A DNA stretch of 64,000 nucleotides from Kineothrix sp. IPX-CK. GTDB taxonomy: Bacteria; Bacillota; Clostridia; Lachnospirales; Lachnospiraceae. The notes below the pieces were generated by a model. That model saw nothing but the letters and a program-made list of their open reading frames with translations. It was not told the DNA's origin and did no database searches. Position 1 is the stretch's first letter, and each line of letters starts with the position of its first letter. Positions 45,278 through 54,651 of the stretch are shown piece after piece. Made by a program: the position numbers and the translations under genes. The stretch is from the NCBI RefSeq assembly GCF_039134705.1, contig NZ_CP146256.1, positions 2,046,001-2,110,000 of the forward strand, written 5' to 3'.

Positions 45278-46294
45278 ATGTCCAGAACTGGGGATGAAAA
45301 AATCGCGGGACTTCAGAAAGCAGCCATTTTGCTGATTGCGCTGGGACCGGAACGGTCTGCGATGATATTTAAGCATTTGAAGGAAGAAGAAATAGAAGAG
45401 TTAACTTTGGAAATAGCGAATACGAGAAGTATTACACCGCAATTAAAAGAAGAAATATTAGACGAATTTTATCAGGTTTGCCTCGCTCAACAGTATATAG
45501 CAGAGGGCGGCATCGGTTATGCGAAGGAGCTTTTGGAAAAAGCTCTGGGTTCGGAAAAAGCGATGGATGTTATCAGTAAGCTGACCGCATCTTTACAGGT
45601 TAAGCCTTTCGAATTTATCAGGAAGACGGATGCATCGCAGCTTCTCAACTTTATTCAGGACGAGCATCCGCAGACGATTGCACTTATCATGTCATATTTG
45701 TCATCAGCGCAGTCTGCGCTCATCATATCGGCGTTGCCCCCGGACAGACAGGCGGACGTGGCAAGGCGTATTGCAGTAATGGACAGAACCAGTCCGGATG
45801 TAATAAAAGAGGTGGAGAAAGTGCTGGAATCCAAGCTTGCATCTTTGGTAAATCAGGATTACACGATTATCGGCGGTGTAGATGCGGTAGTAGACATTTT
45901 GAATACGGTAGACCGTGGTACCGAGAAGCATATTATGGAGACTTTGGAAATCGAAGAGCCGGAACTTGCGGACGAAATCAGAAAGAAGATGTTCGTATTC
46001 GAGGATATCTTGTTGCTTGACGACAGAGCGATTCAGAGAGTCCTGCGCGACGTGGACAATAATGACCTTGCAATTGCACTCAAAGGCTCTAATGAACAGG
46101 TTCAGAATACGATATTTAACAATATGTCCAAACGCCTTTCTGTTATGATTAAAGAAGATATGGAATTCATGGGGCCTATACGTATGAAGGATGTGGAAGA
46201 GGCTCAGCAGAAGATAGTTAATATCATAAGAAAACTGGAAGATTCGGCAGAAATTGTTATCTCCAGAGGTGGAGGTGACGAGATTATTGTCTAA
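45278..46294 (+). CDS. fliG: Flagellar motor switch protein FliG
   Basis: Rotor protein contacting FliF, FliM and the stator, 338 aa. The EHPQT motif of the FliM-binding middle domain is at 129-133. The C-terminal torque domain has the charged helix around FEDILLLDDRAIQRVLRDVD. Complete in length. The last 8 bp overlap the likely TTG start of fliH. Confidence 0.97.
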   Translation: MSRTGDEKIAGLQKAAILLIALGPERSAMIFKHLKEEEIEELTLEIANTRSITPQLKEEILDEFYQVCLAQQYIAEGGIGYAKELLEKALGSEKAMDVISKLTASLQVKPFEFIRKTDASQLLNFIQDEHPQTIALIMSYLSSAQSALIISALPPDRQADVARRIAVMDRTSPDVIKEVEKVLESKLASLVNQDYTIIGGVDAVVDILNTVDRGTEKHIMETLEIEEPELADEIRKKMFVFEDILLLDDRAIQRVLRDVDNNDLAIALKGSNEQVQNTIFNNMSKRLSVMIKEDMEFMGPIRMKDVEEAQQKIVNIIRKLEDSAEIVISRGGGDEIIV

Positions 46295-47180
46295 GAATAT
46301 TTATAAATTCAATCAGATTACCGTACAAAACGATGATGCTTTGATGATAGATAATAATGAAAAGGTCGCGAAGAAAATAGAGTATCTGGAGGGCCTGATG
46401 CTAAAGGAAGCGGGGAGCGAGAGCGGTACAGATACACTGGGCGGTTTTTCATCGGGTCTGAATGCGGGGCAAGTGGATGCTTTGCTTGCAGACGACGAGG
46501 GAGGTTCCGTGATAAAGGCTGTTCAGCCGGAGAATGCGGAAGGTGAAGACGCAGGAGAGTCCTTACAGACAGTATCCGCACAGGTTCAGGAAATTTTGGA
46601 CAAGGCGCACGGCGAAGCGGAGGACATTAAGTCTGAGGCTCTGGCGAGAGCGCAACAGGAGAGCGAGGAACTGAAACAGCGCGCTTTTGAGGAAGGAAAA
46701 GTGAAGGGATACGACGATGGTTATAATGAGGGCATGGCAAAAATAGAAGCTCAGAGAAAAAAGCTGGAAGAGGAACGAGTTAGTCTGGAAAAGGATTATC
46801 AGGAGCTTGTAAAGACGCTGGAACCGAGATTCGTAGAAAGCCTGACCGATATTTATGAGAAAATATTCAAAGTGGATTTGGCGAAGGAACAGAATATCAT
46901 CGTACATTTGATATCCACTGCGATGCACAAAATAGAGGGGAGCAGTAATTATCTGATTCATGTCTCCAAGGAGGATTATTCTTATGTCAGCATGAAGAAG
47001 GAAGAGCTGTTAGCCAGTGCGGTATCTTCCGGAGCATCCATAGAGATTGTAGAAGATATAACGCTCTGTTCAAACGAATGTATGATAGAGACGGATGGAG
47101 GAGTATTCGACTGTGGATTAGGGACGCAGTTGGAGGAGCTTTCACAGAAACTCAGGCTTCTATCTTATGCGAAAGAATAG
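46287..47180 (+). CDS. fliH: Flagellar export regulator FliH
   Basis: Stator-like subunit of the export ATPase, 297 aa. A long coiled coil (about 95-180; EELKQRAFEEGKVKGYDDGY) precedes the C-terminal FliI-binding domain (ETDGGVFDCGLGTQLEEL). The start is taken as the TTG at 46287, 9 nt behind GGAGGTG, giving the family start LSKNIYK; a TTG at 46254 would have no ribosome site. Overlaps fliG by 8 bp. Confidence 0.9.
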   Translation: MSKNIYKFNQITVQNDDALMIDNNEKVAKKIEYLEGLMLKEAGSESGTDTLGGFSSGLNAGQVDALLADDEGGSVIKAVQPENAEGEDAGESLQTVSAQVQEILDKAHGEAEDIKSEALARAQQESEELKQRAFEEGKVKGYDDGYNEGMAKIEAQRKKLEEERVSLEKDYQELVKTLEPRFVESLTDIYEKIFKVDLAKEQNIIVHLISTAMHKIEGSSNYLIHVSKEDYSYVSMKKEELLASAVSSGASIEIVEDITLCSNECMIETDGGVFDCGLGTQLEELSQKLRLLSYAKE

Positions 47181-47246
47181 TAATACGAACATTTTGTATT
47201 GAGCATTACCAATGGGAGTAATAAATACATATGAGGTGGGCCGATA

Positions 47247-48566
47247 TTGAGAGCAACAATTGATTTTATTAAATATGAAAAATTGATAGAAGGTACTTAC
47301 TACAGGATGAAGGGAAAAGTGGTCAACCTCGTTGGACTGACGATCGAGTCGTTAGGACCGGATGCGAAGCTTGGCGATATCTGCCTGATATATCCCGATA
47401 CGGGAGAGGACGCGAAGCCGGTGATGGCAGAAGTAGTAGGTTTCAAAGACAAGAAGACGATTTTAATGCCTTATGAACCTATGGAGGGCGTTGGCTTCGG
47501 AAGTATAGTGGAGAATACAAGAGCTCCTCTTACAATACAAGTGAGCGAGGAGCTCTTAGGACGGACTCTGGACGGTTTAGGGAGACCGGTTTCAGAGGGC
47601 GTGACTGTAAGCGGACGGACCTATTCTGTAGAAGCGTTGCCTCCGGATCCGCTTAGCAGAGACATTATCGACGATGTTCTTCCTTTGGGAGTAAAAGCGG
47701 TGGACGGACTTCTGACCGTTGGAAAAGGGCAGAGGGTCGGTATATTCGCCGGTTCGGGAGTGGGCAAATCCACATTGTTAGGAATGTTCGCGAGGAATAC
47801 GAAAGCGGATATTAACGTTATCGCGCTGATTGGAGAACGAGGACGGGAAGTTCGTGAATTTATAGAAAGAGATTTGGGCCCGGAGGGGATGAAACGTTCC
47901 GTCGTAGTGGTGGCGACTTCGGACAAACCGGCCCTTGAACGTAATAAAGCTGCTAAGACGGCTACCGCTATTGCGGAATATTTCAGGGATCAGGGAAAAG
48001 ACGTCTTGTTTATGATGGATTCCCTTACCCGTTTTTCCATGGCACAGAGGGAAATTGGTCTTGCCAGCGGAGAACCACCCGTTTCGAGAGGATATCCGCC
48101 TAGCGTATATTCTGAAATGCCGAAGCTTTTGGAGCGTGCGGGACGATCTAAAAGGGGCTCCATAACGGGATTGTACACAGTACTTGTAGATGGTGATGAC
48201 TTCAACGAACCTATTACGGATACGGCGAGGAGTATTCTGGACGGACATATCATGCTCAGCAGAAAGCTGGCACATAGGAATCATTATCCTGCAATCGATG
48301 TTTTACAGAGCATATCCCGTTGTATGAGCCAGATTGCAGACCGTGAGCATAAGCAGACGGCGGGCAAGCTGAAGAACGTCCTTGCTACGTACAATGAAGC
48401 GGAGGATTTGATTAATATAGGCGCTTATAAGAGTGGCAGCAATGCCAACATTGATTATGCTATTCAAAAAATCGATGCCGTGAATTCGTTTTTGACGCAG
48501 GCGGTGGAGGAAAAATACAGTTTCGAAGAATCCGTGAGAAATATGGAAGATTTATTTAAAGATTAG
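47247..48566 (+). CDS. fliI: Flagellum-specific export ATPase FliI
   Basis: F1-type ATPase of the export apparatus, 439 aa. Walker A GSGVGKST at 169-176, PLSRDIIDDVLPLGVKAVDG before it, Walker B region DVLFMMDSLTRFSMAQREIG and SERGYPPSVY-type loop as VSRGYPPSVYSEMPKLLERA. TTG start with GAGGTGG at 7 nt spacing. Forms the ring with FliH and FliJ, the neighbouring genes. Confidence 0.97.
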   Translation: MRATIDFIKYEKLIEGTYYRMKGKVVNLVGLTIESLGPDAKLGDICLIYPDTGEDAKPVMAEVVGFKDKKTILMPYEPMEGVGFGSIVENTRAPLTIQVSEELLGRTLDGLGRPVSEGVTVSGRTYSVEALPPDPLSRDIIDDVLPLGVKAVDGLLTVGKGQRVGIFAGSGVGKSTLLGMFARNTKADINVIALIGERGREVREFIERDLGPEGMKRSVVVVATSDKPALERNKAAKTATAIAEYFRDQGKDVLFMMDSLTRFSMAQREIGLASGEPPVSRGYPPSVYSEMPKLLERAGRSKRGSITGLYTVLVDGDDFNEPITDTARSILDGHIMLSRKLAHRNHYPAIDVLQSISRCMSQIADREHKQTAGKLKNVLATYNEAEDLINIGAYKSGSNANIDYAIQKIDAVNSFLTQAVEEKYSFEESVRNMEDLFKD

Positions 48567-48574
48567 AGGGTCTT

Positions 48575-49021
48575 ATGCCGAAATTTATATATAGGATGCA
48601 GAGCATTCTGAGTCTGAAATATAAGATGGAAGAGCAGGTGAAAATGGAATTTGCCGCTGCCAGAATGCGCTTGGATGAGGAGGAGGAGAAATTAAGACGC
48701 CTCTTTGAAAGAAAAGCGTACTATGAAGAAGAAGGCCGCAGACTTAGGGAACATAATTTGAACGTGCAGGATATCATGGATAATAAGAATGCAATTTTGC
48801 AGATGAACGATTATATAGAGAATCAAAAAATCGAAGTGCGTCGCGCAGAGGATGAACTGGAAAGGAAGAGGAAGAAGCTTCAGGAGATCATGCAGGAGCG
48901 CAAGGTGCAGGAGAAACTGCAGGAAAAGGCTTTTGAGGAATTCATAAAGGAAGAAAACTCTGCGGAAAGCAAGGAAGTAGATGAACTGACCAGTTATACA
49001 TATGGACGGAGAAGAAGGTGA
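48575..49021 (+). CDS. fliJ: Flagellar export chaperone FliJ
   Basis: A 148-aa coiled-coil protein, the central stalk of the export ATPase. Starts FIYRMQSILSLKYKMEEQVK as expected and is charged and helical throughout (EDELERKRKKLQEIMQERKV). Sequence conservation in the family is low; position between fliI and fliK supports the call. Stop codon 4 nt before the next start. Confidence 0.85.
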   Translation: MPKFIYRMQSILSLKYKMEEQVKMEFAAARMRLDEEEEKLRRLFERKAYYEEEGRRLREHNLNVQDIMDNKNAILQMNDYIENQKIEVRRAEDELERKRKKLQEIMQERKVQEKLQEKAFEEFIKEENSAESKEVDELTSYTYGRRRR

Positions 49022-49025
49022 GAAA

Positions 49026-49910
49026 ATGCCAAATACAGAGGTTATTACAGACATTGACCAGATAACAGATAAAAAGAAGCTGGCAGAAGAAAAAAAGCGG
49101 CTCAAGTCAGATCAAAAGGAGCAGAAAAAGGAAGCGAAAAGGCGGGCCAAGGAGCTTTATCTTCAGGAGGCACAGCTGGATGATGACAGTGGGGCCAGCG
49201 GCGTATCGGTTTTTCTGGTAACGGCGCTCATTGTAGTGGTGTGGATAGCTATTCTCTGCTTATTGGTGAAGCTGGATGTAGGTGGTTTCGGTTCTGGAGT
49301 GCTCGCACCTGTTTTGAAAGATGTACCGGTAATTAATAAGATTCTCCCGTCGACAGAAGGCGCTACTGATGTGACGATGGAAACGGGGGAGGACTACGGC
49401 GGCTATAAGAGCCTTGCGGAAGCAGTCAGATACATTAAGGAATTGGAGCTTGAACTGCAGAGCGCACAATCAGCACAATCCACGAGTTCAGAAGAGGTTG
49501 CAAATCTAAAGGCGGAAGTTGAAAGATTAAAGACCTTCGAGAACAATCAGGTGGAATTCCAGAGAATCAAGACGGAGTTCTATGAAGAAGTAGTATATGC
49601 GGAAAATGGGCCTGGAGCAGAGGAATATAAGAAATATTACGAGAGTATCGACCCTACTACGGCAGAATATCTATACAAGCAAGTGGTACAGCAGGTAGAG
49701 GAAAGTGACGATGTGAAGGAATATGCGCAGGCGTATTCGGAGATGAAGCCGAAGGAGGCCGCGGCCATTTTTGAGTCTATGACCGACAATCTCGGTCTGG
49801 CATCGAGAATCCTTTCCGTGATGAGTGCAGAGGACAGAGGAAAAATCTTAGGAGCGATGGATTCCGCTACTGCAGCGCGCATTACCAAGATTATGGACCC
49901 TGAGTCTTAA
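49026..49910 (+). CDS. MotE-like flagellar membrane protein
   Basis: A 294-aa protein: charged N-terminus, one membrane helix (about 55-80; VFLVTALIVVVWIAILCLLV), a coiled coil (about 135-175) and a C-terminal MgtE_N/FliG-middle-like domain (PKEAAAIFESMTDNLGLASR and RGKILGAMDSATAARITKIM). This architecture matches MotE of epsilonproteobacteria and the analogous gene in the same place in clostridial flagellar operons. It may serve as a stator chaperone; this role is not shown for Firmicutes. Start 49026 follows AGAAGGTGAG. Confidence 0.75.
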   Translation: MPNTEVITDIDQITDKKKLAEEKKRLKSDQKEQKKEAKRRAKELYLQEAQLDDDSGASGVSVFLVTALIVVVWIAILCLLVKLDVGGFGSGVLAPVLKDVPVINKILPSTEGATDVTMETGEDYGGYKSLAEAVRYIKELELELQSAQSAQSTSSEEVANLKAEVERLKTFENNQVEFQRIKTEFYEEVVYAENGPGAEEYKKYYESIDPTTAEYLYKQVVQQVEESDDVKEYAQAYSEMKPKEAAAIFESMTDNLGLASRILSVMSAEDRGKILGAMDSATAARITKIMDPES

Positions 49911-49987
49911 TGATGATATATAAGGTGGGAAACCGCATTTATATATAAATGTACATAAAAATTTAATAAGAAAGGAGGTAGAACGCG

Positions 49988-51403
49988 ATGAGTACACCGG
50001 TAAAAGGTATCAATCCGTTGATGAATTACGTATCCACGAAGCAGACGGGAAGTATACCTGGCAATCTGGCAGGAAGTTTTTCAGATACTTTCAACAAAGC
50101 GTCGGGTCAGACGGACATACAGGATACGTCTCTTTCTAACGACAATACGGTGAAGAGCTCTCAGGTAAAGGTGAGTCGTACCGATAAGAGAGGTTTGGAC
50201 ACCAAAGACAGCAGTGCTGAAACAAAGGTGGAGAATGTACAAGGCACTAGCGTGGACAAGACCACAGCGGATACGGTGCGCAAGGCGGGAGAGGAATTAG
50301 CCAAGGAAGTTTCTCAGGAACTGGGCATCTCGGTGGAGGAAGTTGAAGCCGCTATGGAGACCCTAGGGCTTACCATGGCAGATTTGCTGAATCCTGATAA
50401 CATGACACAGCTGGTTCTGACGCTTAAAGGCGCAGACATGCTGACGGTAATGACGGACGAAGGGCTTTATAATTCTCTCAAGAATCTTTTGGGAAAAGTG
50501 AATGAAACGCTGAACGTCTTGCAGGAGCAGACTGGCCTGACGCAGGAGGAAATCACAGCAATTCTAGAGCAGGCGGCTTCTAAAGAAATGCAACCTGAAG
50601 CGGATGATCACGTAAAAGCTATGAGTGCAGAAGCCACTAAAGCGGTGCCCGAAGAGCAGAAGGATTATACCGTAACTGTAGAGCACGACGGTGAAGCGGT
50701 GGAAATCAATGTAAAAGCAGATGGGAGCGTCAAGGAAGAAAGCCCTGAATTGGTTTCTGAGAAGGTGGAGGCACCTGAGGAAGAGACAGCGGATAGTCCT
50801 AAGAATGGTTCTTCACAGAGAGATTCTTCATCCCACGGAAGTAATATTTATGATAATGTATTGTTGGAAAGCTTGTTGAACCGAAATAATACTACGTCCG
50901 CTTCAGATGCGGTATTCGAAAGCACCATGGCGGGCCAGACGGCAAATACACAGGACATCATGAATCAAATCATGGATTACATGAAGGTTCAAATAAAGAC
51001 GGATATGACGCAGATGGAAATACAACTTCACCCTGCAAGTCTTGGTACGGTCAACATCAACATTACAGCCAAGGACGGCGTGATTACAGCACAGTTCTTA
51101 ACGCAGAACGAATCGGTGAAAGCGGCAATCGAAAGCCAGATAGTGCAGCTTCGAAATAACTTCGAAGAACAGGGTCTGAAAGTGGAAGCGGTAGAAGTCA
51201 CCGTAGAAAGTCACCAGTTTGAAAGAAATCTAAATGGCGATGGAAGCGGGCAGGAGCAAGCGCAGCAGGGAAAGAAGAAGGGCATTAGGAAGATCAATCT
51301 GAATGAATTGAATCCAGAAAGTGAAGTGGAACTGAACGAAGAAGAACAAATTGCTGTAGCGATGATGACAGCGGATGGCAGTACAGTAGATTTCACGGCT
51401 TAA
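49988..51403 (+). CDS. fliK: Flagellar hook-length control protein FliK
   Basis: Secreted molecular ruler, 471 aa. The N-terminal two thirds are polar and low in order, as typical; the C-terminal Flg_hook domain (about 335-420) is recognisable by MTQMEIQLHPASLGTVNINI and VEAVEVTVES. A Lys-rich and then acidic tail follows. Strong AAAGGAGG site. Followed by flgD, as usual. Confidence 0.9.
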   Translation: MSTPVKGINPLMNYVSTKQTGSIPGNLAGSFSDTFNKASGQTDIQDTSLSNDNTVKSSQVKVSRTDKRGLDTKDSSAETKVENVQGTSVDKTTADTVRKAGEELAKEVSQELGISVEEVEAAMETLGLTMADLLNPDNMTQLVLTLKGADMLTVMTDEGLYNSLKNLLGKVNETLNVLQEQTGLTQEEITAILEQAASKEMQPEADDHVKAMSAEATKAVPEEQKDYTVTVEHDGEAVEINVKADGSVKEESPELVSEKVEAPEEETADSPKNGSSQRDSSSHGSNIYDNVLLESLLNRNNTTSASDAVFESTMAGQTANTQDIMNQIMDYMKVQIKTDMTQMEIQLHPASLGTVNINITAKDGVITAQFLTQNESVKAAIESQIVQLRNNFEEQGLKVEAVEVTVESHQFERNLNGDGSGQEQAQQGKKKGIRKINLNELNPESEVELNEEEQIAVAMMTADGSTVDFTA

Positions 51404-51486
51404 CCTCATGTATTAAGAATTTTATGTAGTATTATTTTTTAGACTAATATGAAATGTAAGAAAAACACTTACGGAAAGGAGAATGT

Positions 51487-52170
51487 ATGTCAGTAACAGC
51501 AAAAATAGAAGACGGAAAAGTAGTAGAAAGCACATCGGCGTCTTCCCTGGCAAATAGTACATCAAAAGATAAATCAACTCTTGATAAGGATGCATTTTTG
51601 GGTCTGCTTGTAGCACAGATGAAATATCAGGATCCGCTTGAGCCTACCTCGAATACGGAATTTGTTGCGCAGTACGCACAGTTTTCATCCTTGGAACAGA
51701 TGCAAAATATGAGTGCTACATTGGAACTGTCCAGAGCCTCTACGCTTGTAGGACAAGTAGTTAGTGTCAATACGACGAACAGCAGTGGTCAGACAACGCA
51801 GATTCAAGGCAAGGTGGATTACGTAGTTTATGAAAATAGCAAAGCTTATGTATCCATAGGAGGTGCTCTTTATTCGCTGGACGATGTATATGGAGTTGCC
51901 GATCAGGAATATTTGGATGCTTATGATTTAGCAGTGAGTTTTGCGGTTGAAATGGCCAAGCTGCCTTCATCCAAAGAAAAACTGACTCTGGACAACAAGG
52001 AAAAGATTGACGAGCTGAATGAAACCTACAACGGAATGACGGCTTACCAGAAGACCTTTATTGCATCTGATTATGTAACCAAGCTGAAGGAGTATACTGA
52101 ACGCATTGAGGAACTGGTCAAGGATCAGGAAGAAAATAATGCCGGATTAGACGACGATAGTGATGATTAG
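51487..52170 (+). CDS. flgD: Hook cap protein FlgD with unusual helical C-terminus
   Basis: Hook-capping scaffold, 227 aa. The N-terminal FlgD domain is clear (DKDAFLGLLVAQMKYQDPLE at 33-52, TEFVAQYAQFSSLEQM at 57-72). A beta part follows (about 87-137). The usual Ig-like domain is absent; instead residues about 145-212 are helical, with LP...LTLDNKEKIDELNETYNGMTAYQKTF-like order resembling a helical module of Gram-positive surface proteins (written here in part: TYNGMTAYQKTFI). The end is acidic (LDDDSDD). AAAGGAG ribosome site. Confidence 0.9.
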   Translation: MSVTAKIEDGKVVESTSASSLANSTSKDKSTLDKDAFLGLLVAQMKYQDPLEPTSNTEFVAQYAQFSSLEQMQNMSATLELSRASTLVGQVVSVNTTNSSGQTTQIQGKVDYVVYENSKAYVSIGGALYSLDDVYGVADQEYLDAYDLAVSFAVEMAKLPSSKEKLTLDNKEKIDELNETYNGMTAYQKTFIASDYVTKLKEYTERIEELVKDQEENNAGLDDDSDD

Positions 52171-52236
52171 AGCTTTGAAGCTAGTCGGGACGGTCTTAGA
52201 TGCCAAGGATGGGAGAAGCTCAAGGAGGAGAAGATT

Positions 52237-52641
52237 ATGAAGATTCAAAATAATCAATTCCTTTCCATAGAACAACTGCAGGCAAAATATTTTACGCAGG
52301 CAGAACAAAGCCGTAAAATCGCGGGAGAGAGCGGAGTCTCTTTTTCTGATTTACTTAATAAAACTGCAAAAGCGGCTGAGAGTGCAGGGGAAGTAAAATT
52401 TTCCAAACATGCGGTAAATCGTCTGGCGGAGCGAAACATAGAGCTTACGGATAACCAGAAGGAGAGGCTGCAGGTAGGAACGATGAAAGCAGGATTGAAA
52501 GGAATTCATGAGTCACTGGTGCTTGTCGACCAACTGGCCTTTATCGTAAATGTTCCCAATAATACGGTAGTGACGGCTATGAAACAGACGGAAACAGATG
52601 AAAATGTATTTACCAATATCGATGGCGCGGTAATTATGTGA
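52237..52641 (+). CDS. Flagellar operon protein, TIGR02530 family
   Basis: A 134-aa protein found between flgD and flgE in Firmicutes and spirochetes; function not established. Conserved blocks are FSKHAVNRLAERNIELT (52-69), LVLVDQLAFIVNVPNNTVVT and ENVFTNIDGAVIM at the C-terminus. Probably needed for hook assembly, judging from position. CAAGGAGGAG precedes the ATG. Confidence 0.9.
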   Translation: MKIQNNQFLSIEQLQAKYFTQAEQSRKIAGESGVSFSDLLNKTAKAAESAGEVKFSKHAVNRLAERNIELTDNQKERLQVGTMKAGLKGIHESLVLVDQLAFIVNVPNNTVVTAMKQTETDENVFTNIDGAVIM

Positions 52642-52659
52642 GCCGGACCTTACAAGGGG

Positions 52660-52695
52660 GCTGCCGTTCCGGAATGACAGAAGGAACGAGGCGGC
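52660..52695 (+). other. Intercistronic hairpin just before flgE
   Basis: CGTTCC (52665-52670) pairs with GGAACG (52683-52688), and the stem continues with GCTGC/GCGGC past a 2-nt bulge. It lies between the TIGR02530 stop and the flgE ribosome site (AAAGGAGG). Confidence 0.45.
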
Positions 52696-52726
52696 ATCGT
52701 GCGGTATAAAAAGGAGGTCATTCATT

Positions 52727-54538
52727 ATGATGAGATCATTGTATTCTGGTGTAGCGGGACTTAGAGCGCACCAGACAAAAATGGATGTTATCGGTAACAA
52801 TATCGCTAACGTCAATACGACAGCTTATAAATCACAGTCTGTGACATTCAGAGATCTGATGTATCAGACGACACAGGCAGCGTCCGGAGCGAATGCGGAG
52901 ACAGGTGTAGGCGGTACTAATGCCAAGCAGATCGGTCTCGGCGTAGTTACGGGAGCGATCAATACGGCTATTTCTCAGCAGGGATCTGCGCAGACGACGA
53001 ACAATCCGTTTGATATTATGATAACGGGCGACGCTTTCTTCGTAGTGAGTAACGGCACGGAGAATTTCTTTACAAGAGACGGTTCTTTCTATGTGGACGG
53101 TGCAGGAAACCTCGCCATGACCAGCACCGGCTATAATGTTATGGGGTGGAAGGTGGATCCGACCACCGGAGAGCCGAAAGCGGATACGGTAACGGCACTT
53201 AAAATCATGGACGATACGAATATGACCTATCCTCCGGAAGCGACCAGCGAGGCGAGAGTGACGGGTATCATCGATAAAAATGATACGAAGGTAAACAGCA
53301 CTTCCGGGAGGATCATGAACTTCGAATTCTATGATGATATGGGGTATAAGTATACGGCTAAATATAGTATTCACTCTACAACAACAGCCGGACAGTACTA
53401 TATCGAGTTAGATGATATTCTGGATTCTAATGGCAGTAGTATAGGAGCTGATTTGGATGAGGTATCTTTCGGCGGAGCCTTGGATGTAGCCGTGTCGGAG
53501 GCGTATACTCTTGTGAACGGTTCAGCCACCGGATCCGGAGCATATACGATTACAAGCGGAACGAATACATTCAGTGGGAATGTGGGTACTCCGGTAACAG
53601 CAGTGCCTTTAGATGGAACGCCTGAGAGAGCGGCGCTGGAAGCTGCTTACAGCGATATTGATTTCGATGAGGTTACGTCATTTACAATTGATGGGAACGG
53701 TCAATTAACGGTAGATGCGGGAGCCGCGGCCGGTACGACAGCAACGGCAAGCAGCGGCACGTTTGAGGCGGCCTCGGTAGCAGTAACGAACGGAACCTTA
53801 ACTATGACCTTTACACCGCCGGGAGGAGAACTCACTACATTTACTGACGAAGATAAAGCCAATTTTAAAACGCTTTATGGGTTGGATATCGATGCGGAGG
53901 GAGTAACGGCATTAACAGTAGCGGCGGATGGAACGCTGACTGTTAAGTCTAAGACGGTACAAAATGCAGCATATCTTACGTATAGTACATCGAATGGAAA
54001 ATTCACATCTGTAGGTGGTAACAGTGCGGGGACTATAAGCATGAGTTTTGGATCGCTTGGCAATTTTTCTGCGATTAATATTGATTTTTCAACTACACAA
54101 AACGTAAATAATAACGGTTCCAGTACGGTGGCTATGACGAGCGGAGATTCCGACGGACTCGGTGCCGGACGAAAAACAGGCGAGATGATTGCTATTTCCA
54201 TAAGCAAGGATGGTATTATTACCGCATCCTATGACAATGGGCAGAGTAAGTGCCTTGGACAGATCGCGACCGCAGTATTCGCGAATCCATCCGGTTTGGA
54301 GAAGCAGGGCGATAACCTGTATTCTGCTACTATGAACTCCGGCGCCTTCGATGGCACGGGCGTAGATATTACAGCTAACGGCGGCTATATGCAGACCGGC
54401 GTTCTCGAGATGAGTAACGTAGACTTGTCTCAGGAGTTTACGGAAATGATTACGACGCAGAGAGGTTTTCAGGCAAACAGTCGAATAATTACAGTTTCCG
54501 ACACAATGTTAGAAGAATTGACAAACCTTAAACGTTAG
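52727..54538 (+). CDS. flgE: Flagellar hook protein FlgE
   Basis: Hook subunit, 603 aa, longer than the usual 400-450. N-terminal LYSGVAGLRAHQTKMDVIG and NNIANVNTTAYKSQSVTFRD, C-terminal MTTQRGFQANSRIIT-type helix as MITTQRGFQANSRIITVSDT. The surface-exposed middle (about 255-460) carries an enlargement with two related units: 303-330 (ALEAAYSDIDFDEVTSFTID...) and 378-406 (ANFKTLYGLDIDAEGVTALT...). Exported by the flagellar gate. Strong AAAGGAGGT ribosome site, in line with the high copy number of hook subunits. Confidence 0.95.
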   Translation: MMRSLYSGVAGLRAHQTKMDVIGNNIANVNTTAYKSQSVTFRDLMYQTTQAASGANAETGVGGTNAKQIGLGVVTGAINTAISQQGSAQTTNNPFDIMITGDAFFVVSNGTENFFTRDGSFYVDGAGNLAMTSTGYNVMGWKVDPTTGEPKADTVTALKIMDDTNMTYPPEATSEARVTGIIDKNDTKVNSTSGRIMNFEFYDDMGYKYTAKYSIHSTTTAGQYYIELDDILDSNGSSIGADLDEVSFGGALDVAVSEAYTLVNGSATGSGAYTITSGTNTFSGNVGTPVTAVPLDGTPERAALEAAYSDIDFDEVTSFTIDGNGQLTVDAGAAAGTTATASSGTFEAASVAVTNGTLTMTFTPPGGELTTFTDEDKANFKTLYGLDIDAEGVTALTVAADGTLTVKSKTVQNAAYLTYSTSNGKFTSVGGNSAGTISMSFGSLGNFSAINIDFSTTQNVNNNGSSTVAMTSGDSDGLGAGRKTGEMIAISISKDGIITASYDNGQSKCLGQIATAVFANPSGLEKQGDNLYSATMNSGAFDGTGVDITANGGYMQTGVLEMSNVDLSQEFTEMITTQRGFQANSRIITVSDTMLEELTNLKR

Positions 54539-54567
54539 TAATATAATGTAAAGGAACACAGCATAAT

Positions 54568-54591
54568 GGGGAACTTGGAACCAGGTTCCCC
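54568..54591 (+). other. Intercistronic hairpin just after flgE
   Basis: A 10-bp stem (GGGGAACTTG with CAGGTTCCCC, one T-G pair) and a GAAC loop, 29 nt after the flgE stop. No T-run follows, so it is not a standard terminator; it may protect or separate the flgE message. Confidence 0.55.
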
Positions 54592-54651
54592 GTCATCTTG
54601 TAGGGCTGCGGGCTGGAGGGGCCTTTAAGTCCAGGAGAGGAGAGGGTAAAA

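Noticed and set aside
49936..49949. ATTTATATATAAAT palindrome before fliK as an operator
   Set aside because: Simple AT alternation, expected by chance in such a gap.
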